Of a DNA stretch of 7,139 nucleotides, positions 1-5,729 are shown in pieces. Each line of letters opens with the position of its first letter. Position 1 is the first letter of the stretch. Source of the stretch: Myxococcales bacterium (lineage in GTDB: Bacteria; Myxococcota_A; UBA9160; SMWR01); contig JACZXC010000146.1 in the NCBI GenBank assembly GCA_022571825.1, positions 1-7,139 on the forward strand, read 5' to 3'. Made by a program: the position numbers and the translations under genes. A model generated the notes under the pieces. That model searched no databases, was not told the DNA's origin, and was given only the letters and a program-made list of their open reading frames with translations.

Positions 1-743
1 AGCCATTCACTGTCGGGCTCCGCCCGATGAAACCACGCCGTGACGTCCAGGTTGGGCGCAACGAACGGACTGTCGGGATGCGGCTGGCTCGCTGCGATCC
101 AGGAAGCGGTGTCGATCATCAACAACCCGCGAGCCGCATCGAGAAAGGGGTCGTCGAAGGAAGGCCGTGGCGTGAAACGATACCACTCCCGGAAGATCGG
201 ATCGTGAGCCTGGCGTGGCCCCGGCACGAATCTCTCGGGCCACACCGGCTTCAGATCGAAGTTTGACCAGAACGGGAAGGGCGAGTCTTCGGCAGCGTCG
301 CCCAGCTGTTCCGCGACCACCTCGTGGATCGAGCGCAGCTCGGATGGCAGCGTCTCTTCCGGGATCTCGGCAACATCGTGTTCCAGGCCCGGGCCTTGCG
401 CTGCTGTTCGAACCAGTCCTTCAAAGAGCGGCCTCCCTCCTTGTGTGATCGAGACGGCAAACGACTCGGTCCTGCGCCCGGCTCTTATCGTGCGCACCTC
501 GACATCGATTGTGTCAAACTGTCCCACCGATACGAAATGACCCGAAAAGGACGCCGGTCGCTGCACTTTCGCAACCTGACCGGCCGCGCGCAGCGCAATG
601 CTCGCCACGTATCCGCCGCTCGGACCCCAGATTTCCCAGTCGCGAGAGAGGGTTGCCCGGAAACGATCCTCCGAGACCCGCTCCAACCGGGTATCGAGTT
701 CGAAGTCTCCCAACGCTGCTCCTTTGATTGTGTGCGCGCGCAT
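1..743 (-). CDS. TesB-like acyl-CoA thioesterase family protein, 3' end cut off by window edge
   Basis: Reading right to left from ATG at 743, the frame stays open to the left edge (247 codons, no stop), so the C-terminus is missing. The product resembles double-hotdog acyl-CoA thioesterases of the TesB-like family, which hydrolyse acyl-CoA to free acid and CoA in the cytoplasm. Supporting motifs: RATLSRDWEIWGPSGGYVAS near residues 29-48, where GPxGGYxA is typical of the N-terminal hotdog. In the second domain come a Phe-Asp-Leu-Lys-Pro stretch, a Leu-Met-Ile-Asp-Thr helix and NLDVTAWFHRAEPDSEW at the edge. This last piece matches the Ser/Asn-Leu-Asp...Trp-Phe-His-Arg segment holding the catalytic Asp of TesB relatives. 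Two in-frame TAG codons lie just upstream, so translation cannot begin before 743. An internal TTG at 711-713 has AAAGGAG five bases upstream and gives a family-like start (GDFELDTRLERV), so it may be the true start. Substrate is unknown. Confidence 0.82.
   Translation of the reverse strand, partial: MRAHTIKGAALGDFELDTRLERVSEDRFRATLSRDWEIWGPSGGYVASIALRAAGQVAKVQRPASFSGHFVSVGQFDTIDVEVRTIRAGRRTESFAVSITQGGRPLFEGLVRTAAQGPGLEHDVAEIPEETLPSELRSIHEVVAEQLGDAAEDSPFPFWSNFDLKPVWPERFVPGPRQAHDPIFREWYRFTPRPSFDDPFLDAARGLLMIDTASWIAASQPHPDSPFVAPNLDVTAWFHRAEPDSEW
719..725 (-). promoter_or_regulatory. Shine-Dalgarno for alternative TTG start of the thioesterase
   Basis: On the minus strand AAAGGAG lies five bases before TTG 713-711. 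The ATG at 743 has no comparable site. This is the reason to suspect that the first ten residues from ATG 743 are not translated. Confidence 0.5.
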
Positions 744-958
744 AAGATCCGACTACTAGCCGGGTTTTCCTGCTATTAAAAACGCGTTGGTCTTGCCCGA
801 CGAGACCTTCATTTTAGTCATCTCTACAAAGCCTGCACCCAGCAAGCCGTGTCGAGTTGAGGTGGCGGTTCTTGTATTCGCGAGTGGGGCTCGGAAGATT
901 CGTCGTCATGGATCGGATTGTAGAGCGGGCGAGAGACGGAACCAGCGGAGAGCGGCGT
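744..958. other. Divergent intergenic region between thioesterase and SnoaL-like gene
   Basis: About 215 bases separate the two divergent starts. The part around 770-830 is distinctly richer in A/T than the flanks, with runs such as TATTAAAAACG and TTTTAG, so promoters probably lie here. On the minus strand a TAAAAT box (near 815) could be a -10 element, but I see no -35 at proper spacing. No convincing operator is visible. If the SnoaL-like gene starts further upstream (ATG at 911 or 857), part of this region is coding. Confidence 0.4.
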
Positions 959-1498
959 ATGAGGGTGCTCGAAAACGTGCCCGACACCAGTCTGATGGTT
1001 GACCCAGATCTGGAGTATCGTCGGTGGTTGAGGACGCGTCGGGTGACGGGTTCGGGCCTCGCACGCGGACTTGGATCACGGGGGATCAGCGTGGACTGGG
1101 AAGCCTGGGCACGGCGAGCCGAACGCGCGTTGGACGTGGCAAATCGGGGCGACTGGAAGAGCCTGTTCGCTCCCAATGCCACCTTTGTGGACCCCCACAA
1201 CGACTCGACGACGGATCTTCGACGTATCTCGTCGCAAACCCGGCATATCTTTCCGGACTGGACCCAGGAGATCACGAGCATCCGCGGCTCCGACACCTGG
1301 GCGTTCTTCGAGTGGATCGGCCGGGCGACCTATACCCCGCCCGGACCCTCCGGGGTCCGGATTCCCGTGACGATGCACGGCGCCACCATCATCGAGGTCG
1401 ATGCGGACGAACTCGTCACCTACTGGCGCGACTACCTGGACCGCAAAGAACCGGAGGAGCAGATCCTCGCAGGGCTAAAGAACGGGTCGGCCGCTTGA
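959..1498 (+). CDS. SnoaL-like / NTF2-fold family protein
   Basis: The 179-residue product has a SnoaL-like (nuclear transport factor 2 superfamily) domain at about residues 46-170. This is a cone-shaped alpha+beta fold used by polyketide cyclases, ketosteroid isomerases, epoxide hydrolases and many uncharacterised small-ligand proteins. Diagnostic segments are NRGDWKSLFAPNATFVDP (63-79), where the Asp/Pro after the hydrophobic strand is typical, a central DTWAFFEW strand (112-119), and HGATIIEVDADELVTYWRDY (140-159), the usual final strand pair. ATG 959 was chosen because GGAG sits eight bases upstream. The N-terminal 45 residues are Arg-rich and poorer in G/C at third positions, so GTG 1091 (after GGGG) may be the real start and would give 135 residues, the usual family length. 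Starts at ATG 911 or 857 are also open. No catalytic function can be assigned. It lies upstream of the LDI-like gene in the same direction. Confidence 0.8.
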   Translation: MRVLENVPDTSLMVDPDLEYRRWLRTRRVTGSGLARGLGSRGISVDWEAWARRAERALDVANRGDWKSLFAPNATFVDPHNDSTTDLRRISSQTRHIFPDWTQEITSIRGSDTWAFFEWIGRATYTPPGPSGVRIPVTMHGATIIEVDADELVTYWRDYLDRKEPEEQILAGLKNGSAA

Positions 1499-1535
1499 GC
1501 CCAGCGTCCCATTTCGCGCTCTCCTTCCTGGGCTC
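1497..1535 (+). terminator. 8-bp inverted repeat at the SnoaL-like stop codon, possible terminator
   Basis: GAGCCCAG (1497-1504, overlapping the TGA stop) and CTGGGCTC (1528-1535) are perfect reverse complements separated by 23 bases. In RNA this gives an 8-bp G/C-rich stem. There is no T-tract after it, so an intrinsic terminator is uncertain. It could also just stabilise a 3' end. Confidence 0.35.
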
Positions 1536-1572
1536 GCGCGTCATCCTTGGCAACGTAACCTGCCCTATGCTC

Positions 1573-1577
1573 GGAGG
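1573..1577 (+). promoter_or_regulatory. Strong Shine-Dalgarno before ATG 1584
   Basis: GGAGG lies six bases before ATG 1584, one of the best ribosome binding sites in the window. It argues that a gene really began here even though the frame that follows soon stops looking like protein. Confidence 0.5.
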
Positions 1578-1583
1578 GCGCTC

Positions 1584-1837
1584 ATGACCTCCACCGACCA
1601 CCACCTCGCCACCAATACTGCGAGCCGTGGGCGCGCCAGCAGGAGAACTTCACCGTGTCGATCCCGCGCGAACGCGCGAAGGGCATGTCGCCCCGCCTCC
1701 GACAGCTACTCGGCTACTCGATCCACCCGCCGTTCATGGGTCAGGTCGCCGGGCGGCATCCCGAGAAGGCGCTCGCCGACGACTCTGTCAATTCCCTGGT
1801 CGCCGACGATGCCGCAATCGCCGCACGCCGCGGCTGA
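1584..1837 (+). pseudogene. Unrecognised small gene, apparently frameshifted near its 5' end
   Basis: ATG 1584 has a strong ribosome site and starts MTSTDHHLATN. Past about 1612 this frame turns into the Arg/Ser/Pro-rich composition typical of out-of-frame GC-rich DNA. In the frame one base back, protein-like sequence begins at about 1613 (QYCEPWARQQENF...) and runs through a hydrophobic LLGYSIHPPFMGQVAG stretch to a TGA ending at 1837. Joined, the two would make a product of about 84 residues, as if one base had been lost here between about 1605 and 1620. The alternative is a separate 60-residue gene starting at GTG 1655, which has AGGAG nine bases upstream. I do not recognise the family. 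No transmembrane segment or metal motif is evident. Confidence 0.35.
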
Positions 1838-1898
1838 CCCCATCGCGCGGCCGCTACGGTATTCTTCACGCTCTTGACATTGGATCCAAGCGGCGCCG

Positions 1899-3374
1899 AT
1901 GACAATTCCGACGGAGCTCTCCGATCGATCGCTGGGATGGCTCCGGTATCTGTACCGGAAGGCCCACACGCCGGACGACTGGAACCGCGCGGGGCGACCC
2001 CATCCGCACTGGGACGATCGGTCGGACCCGCCCATGGCCTCGTGGCCCCGCTTCGATCTCACCGATTCGAGCTACGCGGTGAGCCTCATGGCACAGACGA
2101 CCCCTGCGTGGCGTGAGCCCTATGTCGCCGTACTGGATCAGCTGATCGAACGTCACACCGGCTGGTGGTCGGCGAACGACTGGCTCACCCAGTTCGGCCA
2201 CGATCCGGACCGCGCCAGCTACCCGGACTTCTATCGACTCTTGATTCCCGCTGAACTCTGGGGGAACTACGACGTGCCCGGCTGGACGGCCAACGGTGTC
2301 GAGCCCTGGGGCATCCAGATGGACCCCATCGCCGCAGACGGAATGCTCTTCTACAAGGGCTTCTTCCTGGTGCTTCTGGGTCTGCGGTCCATGATCGCGA
2401 CGGACGATCGCTGGAACCAACCGTTCGACATGATCCGGGACGGCGAGCACAGCTTCCGATGGTCGCACACGGCGATCGCCTCGCACCTGGCGGACCAGTG
2501 GAAGAAACGGCCGGAGGGCTGTCACTGCGAGAACACGAAGGTCTGGCCGCTCTGACTGAGCGGCGCGGGCCTCGGTCTGAGGCTCCACGACAACCGGCAC
2601 GGGACAGAGTTTCACGCGGCGGCCTTCGATCCGTGGTGGGCCCACGCGCGGCGGGCGTATCTGGGCTTGGACCAACCCCACGTGCCGAGTGCCGTCACTG
2701 CCTACTACGACCCGATTCTCGAGGTTCACCTCCGCCTGCCCGTCACCTTCGCGATCACCTACTGCTTCTATCTGGCGCCCCAGGTTCCGGAGGAGGCTCG
2801 CCGTCTCTTCGACGCAGCGGCCGCGAATGCCGGGATCTCGACCCAAGGGATCACGGACCTGGCGGGACACCGGATCAACGCCATCGCCTGGTTCCTATCG
2901 CGCGAGTGGGGTCTGGACGAGCTCGAGGCCGCGATCCGCAGCGCACTCGAGGCGAACTACGAACCGACGTGGGACCGCGCCCGAGGCGAGTTCACTTGGG
3001 GTCTGGGACTCGCCGAAACGTACCCGCGCGGCCAGTACAACGGATTCCTCGCCGCCGCCGAGGTCGTGAGCGCGAGTGCCTGGGCGCGCGTGTCCGAAGC
3101 GCCGCTCCCGAAACAACCCGGTCTCGTCGAAGGTGTCGACTTCCCCACGGTCGCGCTCGCCGAAGCCCACTGGGAGAAGGACCGGCTGCGCCTTCGACTC
3201 CATCCGCAAAGCGACGAGGTCCTGGGGCAGCCGACGCGCTTCCGCGTCACCGGACTCGACGATCCCGACCGGTGGCGGGTCGAGGGGGATGCGCGCCTGG
3301 CCTCGAGGGCCGGGGACCTCGTGGTCGAGACGTCGGTCCGGGATCACCGGCTGACGTTGCGACCCGCGGAGTAG
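1899..3374 (+). CDS. Linalool dehydratase/isomerase-like protein with in-frame TGA (candidate selenocysteine)
   Basis: Read through the TGA at 2553-2555, the frame gives 491 residues. The middle resembles linalool dehydratase/isomerase (LDI), an alpha/alpha-barrel enzyme that adds or removes water and isomerises tertiary allylic terpene alcohols using two cysteines. Seen here: FYKGFF (151-156) matching the LDI Met-Tyr-Lys-Gly-His segment, GCHCENTKVWPL (207-218), then the TGA as codon 219, then LSGAGLGLRLHDNRHGTEF, matching LDI's Tyr-Asp-Arg-Leu-His-Gly-Thr. LDI, as I recall it, reads Cys-Glu-Pro-Asp-Asn-Tyr-Phe-Val-Gln-Cys. The spacing from Cys210 to the TGA is the same nine residues, so the TGA takes the place of catalytic Cys180. 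LDI His129 is Phe155 here. ATG 1899 is the first possible start after an in-frame TGA at 1875-1877. There is no clear Shine-Dalgarno. Residues beyond about 380 form a family-specific tail with a beta-rich end. LDI-like family: fairly sure. Exact substrate: unknown. Selenoprotein versus nonsense mutation is unresolved. Confidence 0.8.
2553..2585 (+). promoter_or_regulatory. Candidate bacterial SECIS element following in-frame TGA
   Basis: After the TGA come 18 bases, then a GGTCT loop (2574-2578) closed by GCCTC (2569-2573) and GAGGC (2579-2583). A G-T and a G-C pair (2568/2584, 2567/2585) lengthen the stem to seven. Bacterial SECIS elements lie directly downstream of UGA inside the coding region, with a short stem, a small loop having G in its first positions, and about 16-37 bases from UGA to loop. 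In the E. coli fdhF element, recalled from memory, GGUCU also follows UGA by 18 bases, with the GGU and CUG codons in the same phase. The bulged U of the fdhF stem is not obvious here. In GC-rich DNA a 5-bp stem can arise by chance. Confidence 0.5.
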
Positions 3375-3407
3375 GCGCGCCCGGCGCTCTCGGCAAAGGT
3401 ACCGGGC

Positions 3408-3426
3408 TTCGAGTCCGAACTCGGAA
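3408..3426. terminator. Small hairpin between convergent LDI-like and GST-like genes
   Basis: CGAGT (3410-3414) pairs with ACTCG (3419-3423) around a four-base CCGA loop. Two T-A pairs beyond a bulged G extend it. It sits in the 84-base gap between two convergent stop codons, where a bidirectional terminator would be expected. It has no T-tract and a short stem, so support is weak. Confidence 0.25.
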
Positions 3427-3458
3427 TCGTCGTGGTGCCAGCGCTCGGAGGGCGCGGC

Positions 3459-3872
3459 TCAACACCTCGCGAGCCAGGCCGCTTCCTCTCCGGGCTCCGG
3501 AAGTAGCTCAGCGCCTTCCAGATCACCGAGCAGGAGCGTACGGAGCGGGTGCCCCACCTCCTCGTCGAAGAAGTCCTCGAGGGCGAGGGCCTGGTCGCGC
3601 AGCTCCGGGTCGGCCGGATACAGCGGCGGATCGGGCCATCGCTCCTCGAGCGTGGCGATGATCCGAGTCGAATCCGCCACCGCCTTCCCGCCGATGATCA
3701 GGATCGGCAGGCTGAGCTGACGGGTCCGGAAGAAGGCGCGCGGGACGTAGTCCAGGAAGAGGGCCTTCCGGCGGTGCGGGATGCCCTTCCAGTCGAGGCC
3801 CCAACGCGCCTTCTCGTTGAAGTGGGAGACCGGGAAGTGCCAGAGTAGGGGGATGGCGGAGTCGCTCGGCAT
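3459..3872 (-). CDS. Glutathione S-transferase-like protein, C-terminal domain missing
   Basis: From ATG 3872 the product has 137 residues. The first 85 form a GST N-terminal thioredoxin-fold domain: strand IPLLWHFP, then VSHFNEKARWGLDWKG (15-30), like the Ser/Pro...Glu-Lys-x-Arg-Trp helix start of GST_N proteins, then LSLPIL with the cis-Pro at 56, and ADSTRIIATLEERWP (66-80), the glutathione-binding Asp-Ser loop and helix. Residues 91-112 look like the first helix of the C-terminal domain (LRDQALALEDFFDEEVGHPL). The frame then becomes low in hydrophobic residues and stops at 3459. GSTs are usually about 200-230 residues, so most of the all-helical half that binds the second substrate is absent. 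No GST-like continuation is evident in the other minus-strand frames. A longer start at 3944 is open but adds nothing family-like. It is convergent with the LDI-like gene and divergent from the FAD gene. Probably a truncated gene or pseudogene, though N-terminal-only GST-fold proteins exist. Confidence 0.7.
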   Translation of the reverse strand: MPSDSAIPLLWHFPVSHFNEKARWGLDWKGIPHRRKALFLDYVPRAFFRTRQLSLPILIIGGKAVADSTRIIATLEERWPDPPLYPADPELRDQALALEDFFDEEVGHPLRTLLLGDLEGAELLPEPGEEAAWLARC

Positions 3873-4021
3873 ACGGCCCCCGGCCGAGTCGTCCACCCGG
3901 CTGGATCCGGGGACGAGGATGACAGATCGCGTCGGGCGGACCACCCACCAGCCCTCGAAGGGAGAATTCTTCGCGTATCGAATCGACGTGCACTGGGCCG
4001 GGGCGGGAGAGCGCGGCAGTC

Positions 4022-4026
4022 AGGAG
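4022..4026 (+). promoter_or_regulatory. Shine-Dalgarno of the FAD oxidoreductase gene
   Basis: AGGAG lies nine bases before ATG 4036. The start is immediately preceded by an overlapping two-codon ATG-CAT-TGA, whose ATG (4027) is too close to AGGAG to be used. Confidence 0.6.
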
Positions 4027-4035
4027 ATGCATTGA

Positions 4036-5370
4036 ATGACACTTTCCCGCCGTAGCTTTCTCTTGGCGAGTGGCGCTGGCGTGATCGCGGCTCCGGGTGT
4101 GGCAGGCCTCGTAGCCGGCCGCGGGGGAGTCGAGACCGCCAACGTGCGCGAACACAGCCTGTGGACTTCCGAAGCACCGCCGATGCCGCCGGCACCTCGC
4201 TTCGAAGGCGAACGGAAGGTCGACCTCGCGATCATTGGGGGCGGATACACGGGGCTCGCTTGCGCCTATTACGCCAAGATCTTCCGTCCGGAATGGTCGG
4301 TGATCGTCCTCGAGTCGCACGGGCTTGGTTCCGGGGCAAGCTCGCGTAACTCAGGAGCTGTCTCCGCAGAATACGTCGGCATCTCCGACGCCGAGATGCC
4401 CCAGCGAGGGCTCGACCGACTGAGGAGATTCATCGAAGCAGAGCAGATCGACTGCGACTTTGCTCCCGCGTCTACCCTAAAGTTGCTTACCTCGAAGAGC
4501 GCCGCGGAAGACGCCCGCTCTGACCTCGCGCCTGCTGCCAGATGGATTTCGCCCGAGGAGCTGCGCGAAAGCATCGGCAGTGGGTATTACGCTGGAGCGG
4601 TCGAATTTCCGGGCTATTTCAGGGTTCAACCCGCGAAGCTGGTGGTCGGTCATGCCAGGGCCGCGCTGCGCGTAGGTGCGGAGCTCTTCGAAGATTCGCC
4701 CGCGCTCTGCGTCGAGAGCGGTAGAACCGCAGAAATCTCAACTCCCCAGGGCAAGGTCCTGGCCGACCACGTGTTCATCGCGACCAACGCCCACACTCCG
4801 CGACTCGGCTTCTTCCAGAGATCGATGTAGCCCGTGCACCAGTACAGCTTCGCGACGCGGAGGCTGACGAGCGAGGAGATCGGTGGCTATGGCCTCGATC
4901 GATGGGTGTTCAGGTTCGAGCAACGTATCCTGCCGGTCACGTTCAGCCTCACCCCGAGCGGTCATTTCTTCCTCCGGATGGTGCTCGGGTACGCGAGCTT
5001 CAACTCCTGCGAGTGGAACGACATGGAGGGCGCACGGAACCTGGCGAGGCGGATCTTCGAGCAGCGTTATCCCCATATCGCGGATCTTGAGCTGACCCAC
5101 GGTTGGCACGGCGTTACGGGCCACACAGTCATGATGCGCCAGATCGCCGGCACCCTCGGGGACGGGAACATCCACGTCAGCGCGGCCTACAACGGCCTGG
5201 GCATCATGCCGGGCCACAACAACGGCTACCTGACCGCGTGCCGGATCACTGGCCACGCCGATGACGACACGCGCTACCTCACCGGAGTATCGGGTCAGAT
5301 CCCGCTCCCCGGTGAGTTCTACCGGAGCCTGATGTTCAAGCCTTTCATGAGCCTGATGACCCCGGTCTGA
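4036..5370 (+). CDS. Tat-exported FAD-dependent oxidoreductase (DAO/PuuB-like), interrupted by in-frame TAG
   Basis: The single frame 4036-5370 would encode 444 residues but has TAG at codon 265 (4828-4830). The two halves are 264 residues and, after the stop, 179 residues. The N-terminus carries a twin-arginine signal, SRRSFLL (4-10), followed by an Ala/Gly-rich hydrophobic stretch to about residue 32, so export by Tat to the periplasm or membrane is likely. Next comes a PuuB-like entry to the Rossmann fold, with GGGYTGLACAYY as the FAD-binding GxGxxG at about 68-79, and GLGSGASSRNSG at about 97-108, the usual Gly-Ala-Ser-x-Arg-Asn-x-Gly loop of DAO-family amine oxidases. The distal half has the family C-terminus: ELTHGWHGVTGHTVMM and HVSAAYNGLGIMPGHNNG. 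Full length fits the family (about 430 residues). Reading resumes in frame right after the TAG with PVHQYSFATRRL, a normal core segment, so this is one gene. The substrate is probably an amine or amino acid; not determinable. Pseudogene, recoding or sequence error are open. Confidence 0.8.
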
Positions 5371-5414
5371 GCCTCACTGGTCGGGCCCAAGCAGGAGGGC
5401 TATCGCCTCCGATG

Positions 5415-5447
5415 AGCCCCGAGGTTCAGCCGAAACGGCTCTGGGCT
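5415..5447 (+). terminator. Nested hairpin after the FAD gene, possible terminator
   Basis: AGCCG-AAA-CGGCT (5428-5440) forms a 5-bp stem with an AAA loop. It is enclosed by AGCCC (5415-5419) pairing with GGGCT (5443-5447). A second small hairpin, GGAGG/CCTCC (5394-5410), precedes it. The element lies 45 bases after the FAD gene stop. There is no strong T-tract. Confidence 0.4.
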
Positions 5448-5565
5448 TGTCACGAGCGAGGATGACGCGGCCGGAGTCGGTTCTTGACGAGCACCGGCTC
5501 GACCCTGTAGCCGTCGTCTCGCGCCAGGGCCCGCACGTTCTCTCGTCGCTGAAACTGTTACTAAA

Positions 5566-5587
5566 AACACGGTCGCGACAGTGTGTT
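5566..5587. repeat. Imperfect palindrome, operator-like
   Basis: AACAC (5566-5570) and GTGTT (5583-5587) are reverse complements separated by 12 bases that include the palindrome TCGCGA. A second pair, ACTGT (5554-5558) and ACAGT (5578-5582), overlaps it. Size and symmetry resemble TetR-type operators, and the spot is locally A/T-rich. No gene clearly starts just downstream, so a regulatory role is only a guess. Confidence 0.25.
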
Positions 5588-5729
5588 ATGGATATTGGTT
5601 CAAGGAGATTCTAGAGTTTGGCGCCAAGCGGGACCGATGAGGGGAGCGGGTCATCTCGAGGAGAACTCCGATCTAGGTGGAACCGGTTCTCGGGGAGAGG
5701 TGTGCTCGAGCGGGCAGGCTCTTGCGGGA

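Larger units (their letters stand above)
5371..5729. other. 359-bp region without a recognisable gene
   Basis: This gap between the FAD gene stop and the oleD stop holds no frame I recognise on either strand. A 51-codon plus-strand frame (5462-5617) and an antisense stretch reading RALARDDGYRVEPVLVKNRL (about 5490-5545, then a shift of frame) look weakly protein-like but have no start signal. They could be remnants. The left part has hairpins, 5550-5610 is A/T-rich with an imperfect palindrome, and 5680-5689 is the perfect palindrome GAACCGGTTC. Confidence 0.5.

Noticed and set aside
1874..1879. TTGACA before the LDI-like gene as a -35 box
   Set aside because: The matching -10 would fall at or inside the start codon and no TATAAT-like hexamer is there.
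1866..2870. A 334-codon antisense frame covering the TGA region
   Set aside because: Antisense to clear LDI-like coding sequence, with no family motif. Long antisense frames are common where third positions are G/C.
2667..3374. The C-terminal part of the LDI-like gene as an independent gene starting at TTG 2667
   Set aside because: No ribosome site, and LDI-like sequence begins before it, directly after the TGA. It is better read as part of one gene.
3380..3560. tRNA-like pieces (TTCGAGTCC resembling a T-loop, TAGCTCAGC resembling a D-arm)
   Set aside because: Order and spacing do not allow a cloverleaf, no acceptor stem is present, and the second piece lies inside GST-like coding sequence.
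2459..3661. A 400-codon open plus-strand frame overlapping the LDI-like gene
   Set aside because: Its product is very rich in Arg, Gly and Pro with no recognisable motif. It is the out-of-frame shadow of GC-rich coding DNA.
3523..4320. A 265-codon minus-strand frame across the GST-like and FAD genes
   Set aside because: It crosses the divergent gap and overlaps both genes in other frames; composition is shadow-like.
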